From Roseiarcus sp963753135 (GTDB lineage: Bacteria > Pseudomonadota > Alphaproteobacteria > Rhizobiales > Beijerinckiaceae): DNA of 64,000 bases. Position 1 is the first letter of the stretch, and the number at the start of each line of letters is the position of its first letter. The notes below the pieces were generated by a model. That model did no database searches and was not told the origin of the DNA. It saw nothing but the letters and a program-made list of their open reading frames with translations. The DNA lies in NCBI GenBank assembly GCA_963753135.1, contig CAVWBA010000001.1:496001-560000 (forward strand), read 5' to 3'. A program made the translations under genes and the position numbers. Positions 26,330 to 34,687 of this stretch are shown here, in pieces.

Positions 26330-27809
26330 CTAGCGCTGAACGAAGGGATTCGCAACCTCGCCGATCGTATCGATCCAGACGCTCTTTTCCTGCAGGTATT
26401 CCCGGATCGCGGTCAGACCGCTCTCACGCCCAATGCCAGAACGCTTGTAGCCGCCGAAGGGGGAAAGATAGCTTGTCGCCCGGTAGGTGTTGACCCAGAC
26501 CGTTCCGGCCTCAAGGCGCTCGAGCCATGGTGAAAGCGGTCCCGATGCTTTGGGTCCAGACGCCAGCCGCAAGGCCGTATTGCGTGTTGTTGGCGATCTC
26601 AATCGCCTCTTCCTCGTCCTCGAAGGTGATCACCGAGAGGACCGGCCCGAACACCTCCTCCTGGGCGATCCGCATGGACGGTTTCACCTCGGTAAACACG
26701 GTCGGCTCGACGAACCAGCCTTCTCCGCATTCGGGGCGCGCAGCCTTGGCGCCGCCAAGCACACAGGACGCCCCCTCGCTCTTGGCGATCTCGATATAGT
26801 CGAGCACCTTCTTGAACTGCGGCCGGGTCGTTATCGGGCCGACCTGGGTCGTGTCGAGGAGCGGATCGCCCATGCGCGCGGTCTCGCCGAGCGCAACGAG
26901 CTTGTCGACGAACTCGTTGTGGATCGAACGATGGATGAGGGCGCGGGAGCCTGCAATGCAAGTCTGCCCGGTCGCGGCGAAAATCCCTGAGACGACGCCC
27001 TTGACGGCGTTGTCGATCGCGGCGTCCTTGAACACGATATTGGCCGACTTGCCGCCAAGCTCGAGCGTGACCGGCTTGATGGACTTCGCAGCCAGCTCAT
27101 AGACCCCCTGTCCGGTGCGGTCGCCGCCGGTGAAGGCGATCTTCGCCACATGCGGATGGGTGACGAGGCGCTCGCCGATCTCGGAGCCGAACCCGGTCAC
27201 GATGTTCACGACGCCGGGCGGAAAGCCCGCCTTCTCGAACAGGCGGCCAAATTCGAGCGCGGAGACGGACGAGAACTCCGATGGTTTCCAGACGACCGTA
27301 TTGCCCGCGGCGAGGGCCGGCGCGAGCTTCCAGGTCGCGAGCATCAGGGGGGAATTCCACGGCGTGATCGCCGCCACGACGCCAAGCGGCTCCTCACGGG
27401 TGAAGTTGATCATGCCGGGCTTGTCGATCGGGATGACCCGCCCCTCGATCTTGTCCGCAAGCCCACCGAAATAGTTGAACCACTGCGGTATGTAGCGCAG
27501 TTGCGTCCGCATCTCGGTGATCAGCTTGCCGTTGTCGCGCGTCTCGATCTCCGCCAGCCGGTCGGCTTCCGCGGCGATCAGGTCAGCGAGCTTGCGCAGA
27601 AGCGCGCCCCGCGCGGTCGCGCTGATCCTGGCCCACGACGGCGCGCGGAACGCCTGCCGCGCGGCTTCCACTGCGCGGTCGACATCGGCCGCTTTCGCTC
27701 TCGGCACGAACGCCCAGGCCGCGCCGAGATAGGGATTTTCGGTCTCGAATGTCTCGCGCGCCTCGGCGTCGACCCATTCGCCGCCGATCAACATCTGATA
27801 GCGCTTCAT
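26330..27809 (-). CDS. NAD(P)-dependent aldehyde dehydrogenase (frameshifted)
   Basis: Aldehyde dehydrogenase of about 492 residues. 'PWNSPLMLATWKLAPALAAG', 'FTGGDRTGQ', the active-site Glu in 'TLELGGKSANIVF' and catalytic Cys in 'ATGQTCIAGSR' are present. At 26519 one extra base shifts the frame after 'AFTMAR'; removing it continues as 'RLEAGTVWVNTYRATSYLSP' and 'FGGYKRSGIGRESG'. Start 27809 gives 'MKRYQMLIGGEWVDA'. All catalytic residues are present. It resembles betaine/4-hydroxymuconic semialdehyde dehydrogenase types; the substrate is unknown. Confidence 0.88.
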
Positions 27810-27840
27810 GAACCCGTCTCCGCGCCTCGAGCTTGTCGCG

Positions 27841-28225
27841 TCAGGCGCTCTTCTCGACCTCGGCAAATGCCTCGCGCGCGATGCGGAACGCATCGACGCC
27901 GGCCGGGAATGCCGGCGTAGATCGCGACCTGCAGCAGAACTTCGCGGATTTCGTCCTTGGTGACGCCGTTCTTCAGCGCGCCCTTGACATGCATCTTGAG
28001 CTCGTGCGGCCGGTTAAGGCAGCTGATCATCGCAAGGTTGAGCATGCTGCGCGTCTTGTGCGGCAGACCCTCGCGTCCCCATACCGCGCCCCAGCAATAT
28101 TCGGTCGTCAGCTCCTGCATCGGCATGTTGAACTCGTCCGCCGAGGCCAGCGATTTTTCAACAAATTCGGCGCCGAGCACCTTCTTGCGAATTGCAAGGC
28201 CGCGGTCGAACATTTCCTTGTTCAT
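27841..28225 (-). CDS. Carboxymuconolactone decarboxylase family protein (frameshifted)
   Basis: CMD/AhpD-fold protein of about 127 residues. 'TTEYCWGAVWGREGLPHKTRS' and 'MISCLNRPHELKMHVKGALK' match the gamma-carboxymuconolactone decarboxylase family. An extra G near 27905 throws the frame off; corrected, the protein ends 'YAGIPAGVDAFRIAREAFAEVEKSA' at the TGA on 27841-27843, as in relatives. Uncorrected, it runs into an unrelated basic tail as far as 27806. Whether it is a true decarboxylase or a hydroperoxidase-like protein cannot be said. Confidence 0.82.
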
Positions 28226-28292
28226 TTCAGTTTCTCCAGTGTCTCAAGCTCGATTAAGCGCGGGGCGACTTCGCCCGCGCGTACGGCTGGCT

Positions 28293-29181
28293 TTAGCCCC
28301 GGACCTCGACGCCGGCCCATTCCTCCACGACGCGGATGATCGAGGTGAAGTCCGACGTCGGTCCAAACTTCGCGTTGGTGACGGCCAGCATCTGGCGCAC
28401 CGCCGCGCCGGCCACCATCGGCACGCCGAGACTTTCCGCTTCATCGACGCACAGACGGACATCCTTGTAGGAGAGTCCGGTTGCGAAGCCGAAATCAAAG
28501 GTGCCCGGCAGGATCGACTTTGGGAAACTTGTCCTGCGTCGCGCTGTTGCGGCCGCTGCCGGCATTGATGATGTCGAGCATGACCTTCGGGTCGATCCCG
28601 GCCTTGACCCCCATCACCAGAGCTTCGGAGGAAACGACCAGCGCGGCCGCAGCCAGCAGATTGTTGCCGAGCTTTGCGACCTGAGCGAGGCCGGCCTTCT
28701 CGCCGACAAAGAAAACCTTGCCGAAATTCTTGAGCAGCGGCTCGGCGATCTCGAACGTCGCGCGCGGACCCGAGGCCATCACGGCGAGCGTCCCGTTCTT
28801 GGCGCCGGCGACGCCGCCTGACACCGGCGCGTCGACCCATCCGACGCCGTAAGGCTCGAGGCCCTTCGATACGCGCGTCGCCATGCCGGGCCCGCTCGTG
28901 GACAGGTCGACGACAGTCTTCACGCGCGAGCCCTGAGAGACGCCGCCGAGGACCACCTTTTCGACAATGTCGGGCGTAGGCAGGCTCACAAAGGCGAGAT
29001 CGACGGAATCGAAGACCTCCTTGGACGACGAGGCGACCGCCGCGCCTGCGCTCTTCTGAGGCGCCGAGGCGTCCGGGCTGGTGTCGAAGACGACGAGGTC
29101 GAAGCCGGCGTTGATCAATCGCAGACTCATTGGGCCGCCCATTCGGCCAAGTCCGATGAAACCGATTTTTGGCGTCGCCAT
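28293..29181 (-). CDS. 3-hydroxyisobutyrate dehydrogenase family oxidoreductase (frameshifted)
   Basis: Beta-hydroxyacid dehydrogenase (HIBADH/GarR/tartronate semialdehyde reductase group), about 295 residues. The cofactor motif is 'GFIGLGRMGGPM'. Also present are 'VDAPVSGGVAGA' (substrate site), 'KLGNNLLAAAALVVSSEAL' with the catalytic Lys, and 'DIINAGSGRN'. An extra base at 28518 breaks the frame inside 'ATQDKFPK'; the remainder, 'SILPGTFDFGFATGLSYKD', follows in the next frame. It lies 67 bases upstream of the CMD gene and on the same strand as the aldehyde dehydrogenase, which fits an alcohol-to-aldehyde-to-acid sequence. Confidence 0.85.
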
Positions 29182-29350
29182 CCCGGATGATCCTTGCGCC
29201 GTTACGCTCGGGTGAATTGCCCGACCCTTGTCATTGCTTCAGAAAGCCTAGCGCAGTCGGCCCAGGGGCCGCATCGCCAGCCTCGACATAACAGAAATAT
29301 CTTGGCCGCAGCATGGAGGGCGCCTGGCGCCGGTCGCGACGGTTCTCATC

Positions 29351-30229
29351 TCACGCGACACGGCTCGCCTCGCCGTCGGCGAGAGCAAGCTCCACAACGT
29401 GCAGGCCCGCCGCCGTCGCGCGCGAAGGAAAGGTGCTCTTGAGCCGATCCTCGTGCACGGGAATCACGCGCTTGTGATCGCCGCCGACCGCTTTCAACAT
29501 GTCCGCGCTCGTGAACAAAAGGTTCGACTGGCTGCCCACCGCCAAGCCGATCGGCACCAGCTGAGGATCGTTCTTATCGAGCCCAGTGAGGTTGTCGTAG
29601 GTGTAGATGAGGTCGCCCGCTAGGATGAATGTGTCCGCGCTCGCTCGCGCGCCGTCGTTGCGCACGGTCACGTACATCGAGCCATAGGTGTGCGTGTCTG
29701 CCGCGAGATGGAGATCGACGCCCGGCAGAACATCCTCGAGGTCTCCGTCGACCGCGATCAGGCGGCCCTCGCGAGCGAGCCGAGTAGCCTTGACGATGTC
29801 CGCCGGGTCGACGGCGCCGACGAGAAAGCGGAATTCCGGTCCGAGCGTCAGCGCCCAGACCCACTTATCGATTTCGCGCTTCTGCACGTAGAACTTGGCG
29901 TTGGGAAAGAGGTCGAGCCCGCCCATATGATCGAAGTGCCCGTGCGTGATCAGAACCGTCGTGACGTCGGCGGGCGTAACCCCGCATTCGGCCAGAACCT
30001 CCGAGGGGGGACGCCAGTTCGAGACGCCGTAGAGATCGGCGAAATACTTGCCGTATTCCTTGTGGTCGTAGCCGGTGTCGACCAGGATCACCTGCCCCTC
30101 CCCTTTCATCAGCACATAGGCATAAGGCAGGTTGCGGATGCCGACATATTGCGGACCGTAGAGCATGACGCTCTGGGGAAACTGGTTCACCGCGGCGTAG
30201 TCGAGCACCCAGATCGAATATTTGCCCAT
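29351..30229 (-). CDS. MBL-fold hydrolase, paralogue of 279-1166
   Basis: MBL-fold protein of 292 residues. The zinc motif is ITHGHFDHMGG; other ligand regions are 'AADTHTYGSM', 'LAGDLIYTYDN' and 'VIPVHEDRL'. The start is 30229 (MGKYSIWVLDYAAV), preceded by GCGAGGAAGCGTG, not the upstream in-frame codon at 30310. It aligns end to end with the MBL protein at 279-1166 ('YSIWVLEY' vs 'YSIWVLDY', 'KEYGKALGDKFGVENWR' vs 'KEYGKYFADLYGVSNWR'). It sits 26 bases after the small Cys-motif gene, the same arrangement as at the left edge of the window. Confidence 0.85.
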   Translation of the reverse strand: MGKYSIWVLDYAAVNQFPQSVMLYGPQYVGIRNLPYAYVLMKGEGQVILVDTGYDHKEYGKYFADLYGVSNWRPPSEVLAECGVTPADVTTVLITHGHFDHMGGLDLFPNAKFYVQKREIDKWVWALTLGPEFRFLVGAVDPADIVKATRLAREGRLIAVDGDLEDVLPGVDLHLAADTHTYGSMYVTVRNDGARASADTFILAGDLIYTYDNLTGLDKNDPQLVPIGLAVGSQSNLLFTSADMLKAVGGDHKRVIPVHEDRLKSTFPSRATAAGLHVVELALADGEASRVA

Positions 30230-30255
30230 CACGCTTCCTCGCCTGTTCGTCGCCG

Positions 30256-30725
30256 TTAGCCGGCAAACCGCGCTTCGAAGGGAACGCGGACGTCGTGCAT
30301 CGCGCAGCATGCCTGTCTGAAATCGACCTTTTCGAATCCAGGCATAGCCCGTCCCGCGGCGCGAAGATGCCGCTCGGCCTCCTCAACGAAGCGGAACAAT
30401 ACGTCGCCCTCCCGGTCGGTCGTGGACAGGCCCGCGGCGAGCGCGCTTTCGAGCGCGGAAAGCGCGGCGACCAGGTGACCTCGGTGGTGGGCCGCCCCTG
30501 TCGGCGCGCGCAGGCCGTTCAAAGCTTCGGCGGCTTCGCAAATGCGTTCGCGGGCCGCCTCTATGGGCTCGTAGTCGACAACCGTCAGGCGGCTGGCGAT
30601 CGTGCGCTTCAAGAGGAAGCCCGAGAGCTGGATCAGGCCCCGACGGAGGAGATCGTGCGGAGGCTGAGCCTCGCACAGATAGCGCGCGAGCGGGTCGGCC
30701 GAGACTCAAGCGCACTTTCCTCCAT
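30256..30725 (-). CDS. Conserved small helical protein with C-terminal Cys pair
   Basis: The clear frame covers 118 residues from 30612 and ends '...EKVDFRQACCAMHDVRVPF'. The same frame stays open upstream to a stop near 30708. An ATG at 30725 with an AGGTGGAGG upstream begins 'MEESALES' in another frame, and one extra base near 30706 would join it to 'ADPLARYLCEAQPP', giving about 156 residues. This suggests another indel. It is a paralogue of the truncated gene at 2-259, and each is followed directly by an MBL paralogue. Family not recognised; mostly helical, no signal peptide. Confidence 0.65.
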
Positions 30726-30962
30726 GGCCGGGCGCGAACCTCCACCTTGTCCGCGTCGCGCCCCTCGCCCGACGCCGGGACTCACGGACCCGGCGCCGGC
30801 CGTCGTAGGCTAGCAACGACGAGCTTCGTCAGACATTCGAACCTGACGGATAACAGTTATAGCGATTTTGGGCCGCCAGTACATTTCACTTCGCGGCCAG
30901 CAATGGCAAAATGCGCGGGTAGACCAAGGACCTGATAGTCTCTGGACCGGGAGGAGACGACG

Positions 30963-31847
30963 ATGGCCAATCCAACGGACAAGAACGACAAGCAGACGCC
31001 GGGCGTCTACAGGCGGCGCATCGGCGACGCGCTGGTCACGACGATCAACGACGGCTTCCTCGACATCGACTTCGAGCTTTTGCGCGGCGCGAGCCTCGAG
31101 GACTTCCAAGGGTTGATGCGCAGCGCATTCCGCGACGGGCCGCCGCGACTGACCGTCAACGCCTTCGTCATCCAGACTGACCACAATACAATTCTCGTCG
31201 ATTCGGGCGGCGGCTCGACGACCGTCTATTCGATGGGTCGGCTTCCGGAGAATCTGCGCGCCGCGGGCTTCAAGCCGGACGACTTCGACACGGTGCTCGT
31301 GACCCACATCCATCCTGACCATACGAGCGGTCTTCTGGATACGGAGGGAAAGCCCGCCTTTCCACGCGCGGACGTGGTCGTTCACCAGGACGAGATTGCA
31401 TTCTGGTCGGACAAGAGCCTCCGCGACGGCCGGTCCGCCGCGGCGACGCCCTATCTCAATTCCGCCGACCGGGTCCTCGAGGCCTATCGCGAAAGGTTCC
31501 GTCCGAGCCAGGGCGGAACAATTCTCCCCGGCGTGACGCAGCTACCCCTTCCGGGCCATACCCCCGGACATTGCGGCTACCGGCTCGATTCGGCGGGCGA
31601 AACTTTGGTGATGTGGGGGGACACCGTGCACGTGCCGGAGATCCAGATTCCCCGACCCGAAGTCACGAGCGAGTACGACATCAGCGAACCGCTCGCTGCG
31701 GAAAACCGCTTCAAGATCTTCGACTATGTCGCGAAGGAGCGCCATCTGGTGACCGGCGGTCATGTGCACCTGCCCGGCTTCGCCCACATCATCCCGAACG
31801 GGCGGGGATACCAGCTCGTGCCAGAAGCCTGGATGGTCGTGATCTAA
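30963..31847 (+). CDS. MBL-fold hydrolase (fourth in the window)
   Basis: MBL-fold protein of 294 residues, in a different subgroup from the other three. The zinc motif is THIHPDHTSGL; later ligand regions are 'LPGHTPGHCGY', 'MWGDTVHVPE' and 'VTGGHVHLPGFAHI'. ATG 30963 follows GGGAGGAGACGACG. The 'PGHTPGH' segment is typical of quorum-quenching and glyoxalase II-like enzymes, but the substrate is not defined. It is transcribed away from the minus-strand catabolic run; the 237 bases between should hold both promoters. Confidence 0.83.
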   Translation: MANPTDKNDKQTPGVYRRRIGDALVTTINDGFLDIDFELLRGASLEDFQGLMRSAFRDGPPRLTVNAFVIQTDHNTILVDSGGGSTTVYSMGRLPENLRAAGFKPDDFDTVLVTHIHPDHTSGLLDTEGKPAFPRADVVVHQDEIAFWSDKSLRDGRSAAATPYLNSADRVLEAYRERFRPSQGGTILPGVTQLPLPGHTPGHCGYRLDSAGETLVMWGDTVHVPEIQIPRPEVTSEYDISEPLAAENRFKIFDYVAKERHLVTGGHVHLPGFAHIIPNGRGYQLVPEAWMVVI

Positions 31848-31876
31848 AGCTTTTGCGCTTGAGTTCGAACCGCAGT

Positions 31877-31967
31877 CGTCATTGCGAGCGGAGCGAAGCA
31901 ATCTAGGGGAACGTAGGCGCGCCCCCGTTCTCTGGATTGCTTCGTCGCTGCGCTCCTCGCAATGACG
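31877..31967. repeat. Palindromic intergenic repeat (Rhizobiales RPE-like)
   Basis: A left arm beginning 'CGTCATTGCGAGCGGAGCGA' (31877-31903) and a right arm ending 'GCGCTCCTCGCAATGACG' (31935-31967) form an imperfect inverted repeat around a central spacer. This sequence type is dispersed in many alphaproteobacterial genomes. It lies between the convergent MBL and livK genes. Confidence 0.75.
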
Positions 31968-32022
31968 GTTCTGACAGACGCGAAAGAGTTAGCGCGGGCC
32001 CACTTCCGCCCGCGCGGGAACC

Positions 32023-33186
32023 TCAATCCTTCACCTCGACCCACTGCTTACTCGCGGCGTCATATTTGACGAGCGTCAGCTGGTCGGCGTTGATCGTGAT
32101 GTGGTTCTTCTCCGAGAAGCCGAGATCGCCGGTGATGCCCTTGAAGCCCTTGACCGCGTTGAACCCCTTCTGCAGGTCCGCGGGCTTCGTCGACTTCGCG
32201 TCCTTCACCACCTGCGCCAGCATCATAATGCTGTCGTAGCTCGTTTCGGCGAACGGCGTCGGGTCGATGTTGAACTTCTTCTTGTATTCCTCGCGGAACG
32301 CTGTGAGCTCAGGGCTCGGATGGAGGTCCGAGGTGAGCACAGCGCTGATCGTGCCGTTGGCGATGTCGCCGGCGAGCTTCGAAAAGGTGTCGTCGGAGTT
32401 GGTCTCGTCATTGCCGAAGACCATGGCGTTGTAGCCGGCCGAATGCAGGTCCTGTACGAAGGCCGCCTGGTCCTGCGGAGTAAGCCATGCGTCGATGCAT
32501 TTGATGCCCGCCGCCTTGGCGGCGTTGACCTCGGGCATGAGGCCGGTGGTCGCGCCGGTCGACCAGTTCTCGGTGATCGTGTGGTCGATTCCGATCTTCT
32601 TGCCGGCTTTCTCATAGGCAAGCTGGATGCCATAGAGCCCGCCTTGCCCATAGGTCGAGGGATCATGCAGGACGGCGATGCCGTCGGGGCAATGCTTCAG
32701 CGCGTATTCGCCGATCTTCTCGCCCCAGGCGAAGGTGTTGAGCCCGAAGTCGAACACCCAAGGGTTCGGCGGACCGTTCGGCCCTTGGGTGTTGACGGTG
32801 AGGCCGCCGTCGTCGACGACGCCGATGGTCGGGAACTTGTGCCGGACGGCGAGCTGCGCAGTGACCGGGCCGGTGTCGGGGGAGCCGGCGATCGCGATCG
32901 CTCCGGCGGCGATGAGCTTCTCGTACAATTGCCCCGAGACTGTCGCGGACGCGTCGTCGTTGTGCGGATCGAGCTTGAGCTGGCGGCCCAGCACGCCGCC
33001 CGAGGCGTTGATCTTGTCGACCGCCATCTGCGCGCCGTTGACGGTCGCGACGCCCGTCGACCCGTATGCGCCGGTCGTTCCGGCGATGAGGCCGATCAGA
33101 TAGGGCTCTCCGGCAGCGCGGGCTGAAGTCTGTGCAGCGGATAACGCGGTCGTGGCGGCAAGCGTCGCCAAGATGATGGCTTTCAT
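32023..33186 (-). CDS. Liv-type periplasmic binding protein (second system)
   Basis: Binding protein of 387 residues with a signal peptide (residues 1-24, 'TSARA'). The mature part starts 'EPYLIGLIAGTTGAYGSTGV' and continues in the type 1 fold ('AIAGSPDTGPVTAQLAVRH'). It is divergent from the permease and ATPase genes at 33763-37296, with a 576-base regulatory gap. It is only distantly similar to the first LivK (9014), so the two systems probably take up different ligands. Confidence 0.87.
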   Translation of the reverse strand: MKAIILATLAATTALSAAQTSARAAGEPYLIGLIAGTTGAYGSTGVATVNGAQMAVDKINASGGVLGRQLKLDPHNDDASATVSGQLYEKLIAAGAIAIAGSPDTGPVTAQLAVRHKFPTIGVVDDGGLTVNTQGPNGPPNPWVFDFGLNTFAWGEKIGEYALKHCPDGIAVLHDPSTYGQGGLYGIQLAYEKAGKKIGIDHTITENWSTGATTGLMPEVNAAKAAGIKCIDAWLTPQDQAAFVQDLHSAGYNAMVFGNDETNSDDTFSKLAGDIANGTISAVLTSDLHPSPELTAFREEYKKKFNIDPTPFAETSYDSIMMLAQVVKDAKSTKPADLQKGFNAVKGFKGITGDLGFSEKNHITINADQLTLVKYDAASKQWVEVKD

Positions 33187-33762
33187 GAGCCTTATTCCTC
33201 CCTTGAACGTGAGCGGTCTGCTTCGGGCGCGAAAACGCCTGACGCCGCCGTCCGTCAGCCGTGCAATTCCTCGCCCAGATCGGGGGTGTTGTCAAAGCAA
33301 CGACGGTTGGAAAACAAGCGGCTCCGTATTCCCCCCTCATCGACCAACCGCCCTCGATGAAGGTGGCGACAAGCATGACGCGCCAAGTGCTGTGTGCTCG
33401 ATGATCCCTCCTAAGCCACAGTAATGACTATGGTATTGTGGTTAGGGGTGACACACCGCCACCGCAGCTAGCTCCGACGGGGCGGCGCGAATGAAACGTC
33501 TGTCTCGCAAGGCCACGGATCCAGTCAGCGCGTCTCCGGCGGCGCACATACCTGTTATGTCGGACCTATTCATTGCTGCGGCGGTGACGTCGCGGCTAGC
33601 TACTTTGCGCCAGACGGGCGCCACTCGCCCGGCTGGGGAAACGTGATAGGCTTTGCGCCGCGCGTCCGGGCCGGAGCTTGTCGCTGTCCCGATCGCGTCC
33701 GGCGAAGCGCCGCGAGAGCGCGCCGGCGCCTATCGTTTCGCGGGACGCCAGGGAACAGGTCA
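33187..33762. promoter_or_regulatory. Divergent promoter region of second Liv system
   Basis: 576 bases without a credible gene. An imperfect inverted repeat, CCTAAGCCACA (33410-33420) and TGTGGTTAGG (33437-33446), sits roughly mid-way and is a candidate operator. The livK-like leader 'AAGGGAGGAATAAGGCTC' is at the left end. The right third is GC-rich, with no clear -10/-35 pair. Confidence 0.45.
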
Positions 33763-34665
33763 GTGCTTCAGTTCTTGGTGAGCGGCGTCGCCATTGGGGC
33801 CGTCTACGGGCTCATCGGAATGGCGCTGGCCATCACCTTCTACGTCACCCGCATCATCAACTTCGCCCAAGGGCAGATGATGATGGCGACGGTGATGATA
33901 ACGGCGGAAGTCTCCGCCGCCGGCTACCCAACGTGGCTTGCGGCGCTTCTCGGCCTGGCTTGCGCCTGTGTCCTCGGGATCCTTTCCTATCTCATCGCCG
34001 TTCGCCCAATCCTGGCGCTCAACCGCTTCAGTTTTGGATGGCTGGTGAGCACATTGGGCTTTGCGGTGATCGTCGAGAACGCGGCCGCTTATATTTGGGG
34101 GCCGACGTCCCAGCACTTTCCGGAAATGTTCCAGGAGACGAGCTTTCACGGCTTCGGCGCAGTGGTGACGGCCCAGCAGCTCATCGCGATCTTAACCGCC
34201 GCGGTCTTGACCGTAGGCTTCGAGCTGGTGCGGCGCGGCACGCTGTTCGGCAAGATCGGCATGGCGACGGCCGCCGATCCGGAGATGGCGACCGCCGTCG
34301 GCGTCAATACGACGGTGGTCGCGATCATCGCCTTCGCCGCCTCGGCCTTTTACGCAGGCGTGAGCGGCCTCCTGATCGGGCCGACGACCTTCGCCAACCC
34401 CTATCTCGGGGACACCTTCGGCACGTTCGGTTTCATCGCCATGATGATTGGCGGCGGGACCGAGAAACCCATCGCGGCGATGTTCGGCGGCCTGTTGCTC
34501 GGCGTCTGCGCCGAAGGGGCGAACGCCATGATCAATTCGCAGGCCTCCGACTGGTTTCCTTTCGTTATCCTCGTCGTCGTCCTGATTGTCTCGCCGCGCG
34601 GTCTGTTCAGTGCAGGAAATCTATTCCGCTCGCGCCCGCGCGCCGCTGCGTCGGCGGGGGCCTAA
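33763..34665 (+). CDS. Liv-type ABC permease, LivH family (second system)
   Basis: Permease of 300 residues with about 8 membrane segments. 'FLVSGVAIGAVYGLIGMALA' and 'RIINFAQGQMMM' are the usual LivH opening, and 'GVNTTVVAIIAFAASAFYAG' the central loop. GTG 33763 was chosen because the conserved sequence begins there; the open frame runs back to 33643 but codes for an unlikely basic leader. It is followed by the LivM-LivG fusion after about 22 bases. Confidence 0.88.
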   Translation: MLQFLVSGVAIGAVYGLIGMALAITFYVTRIINFAQGQMMMATVMITAEVSAAGYPTWLAALLGLACACVLGILSYLIAVRPILALNRFSFGWLVSTLGFAVIVENAAAYIWGPTSQHFPEMFQETSFHGFGAVVTAQQLIAILTAAVLTVGFELVRRGTLFGKIGMATAADPEMATAVGVNTTVVAIIAFAASAFYAGVSGLLIGPTTFANPYLGDTFGTFGFIAMMIGGGTEKPIAAMFGGLLLGVCAEGANAMINSQASDWFPFVILVVVLIVSPRGLFSAGNLFRSRPRAAASAGA

Positions 34666-34687
34666 GGGGACCGTGGAAACGGAGCGC

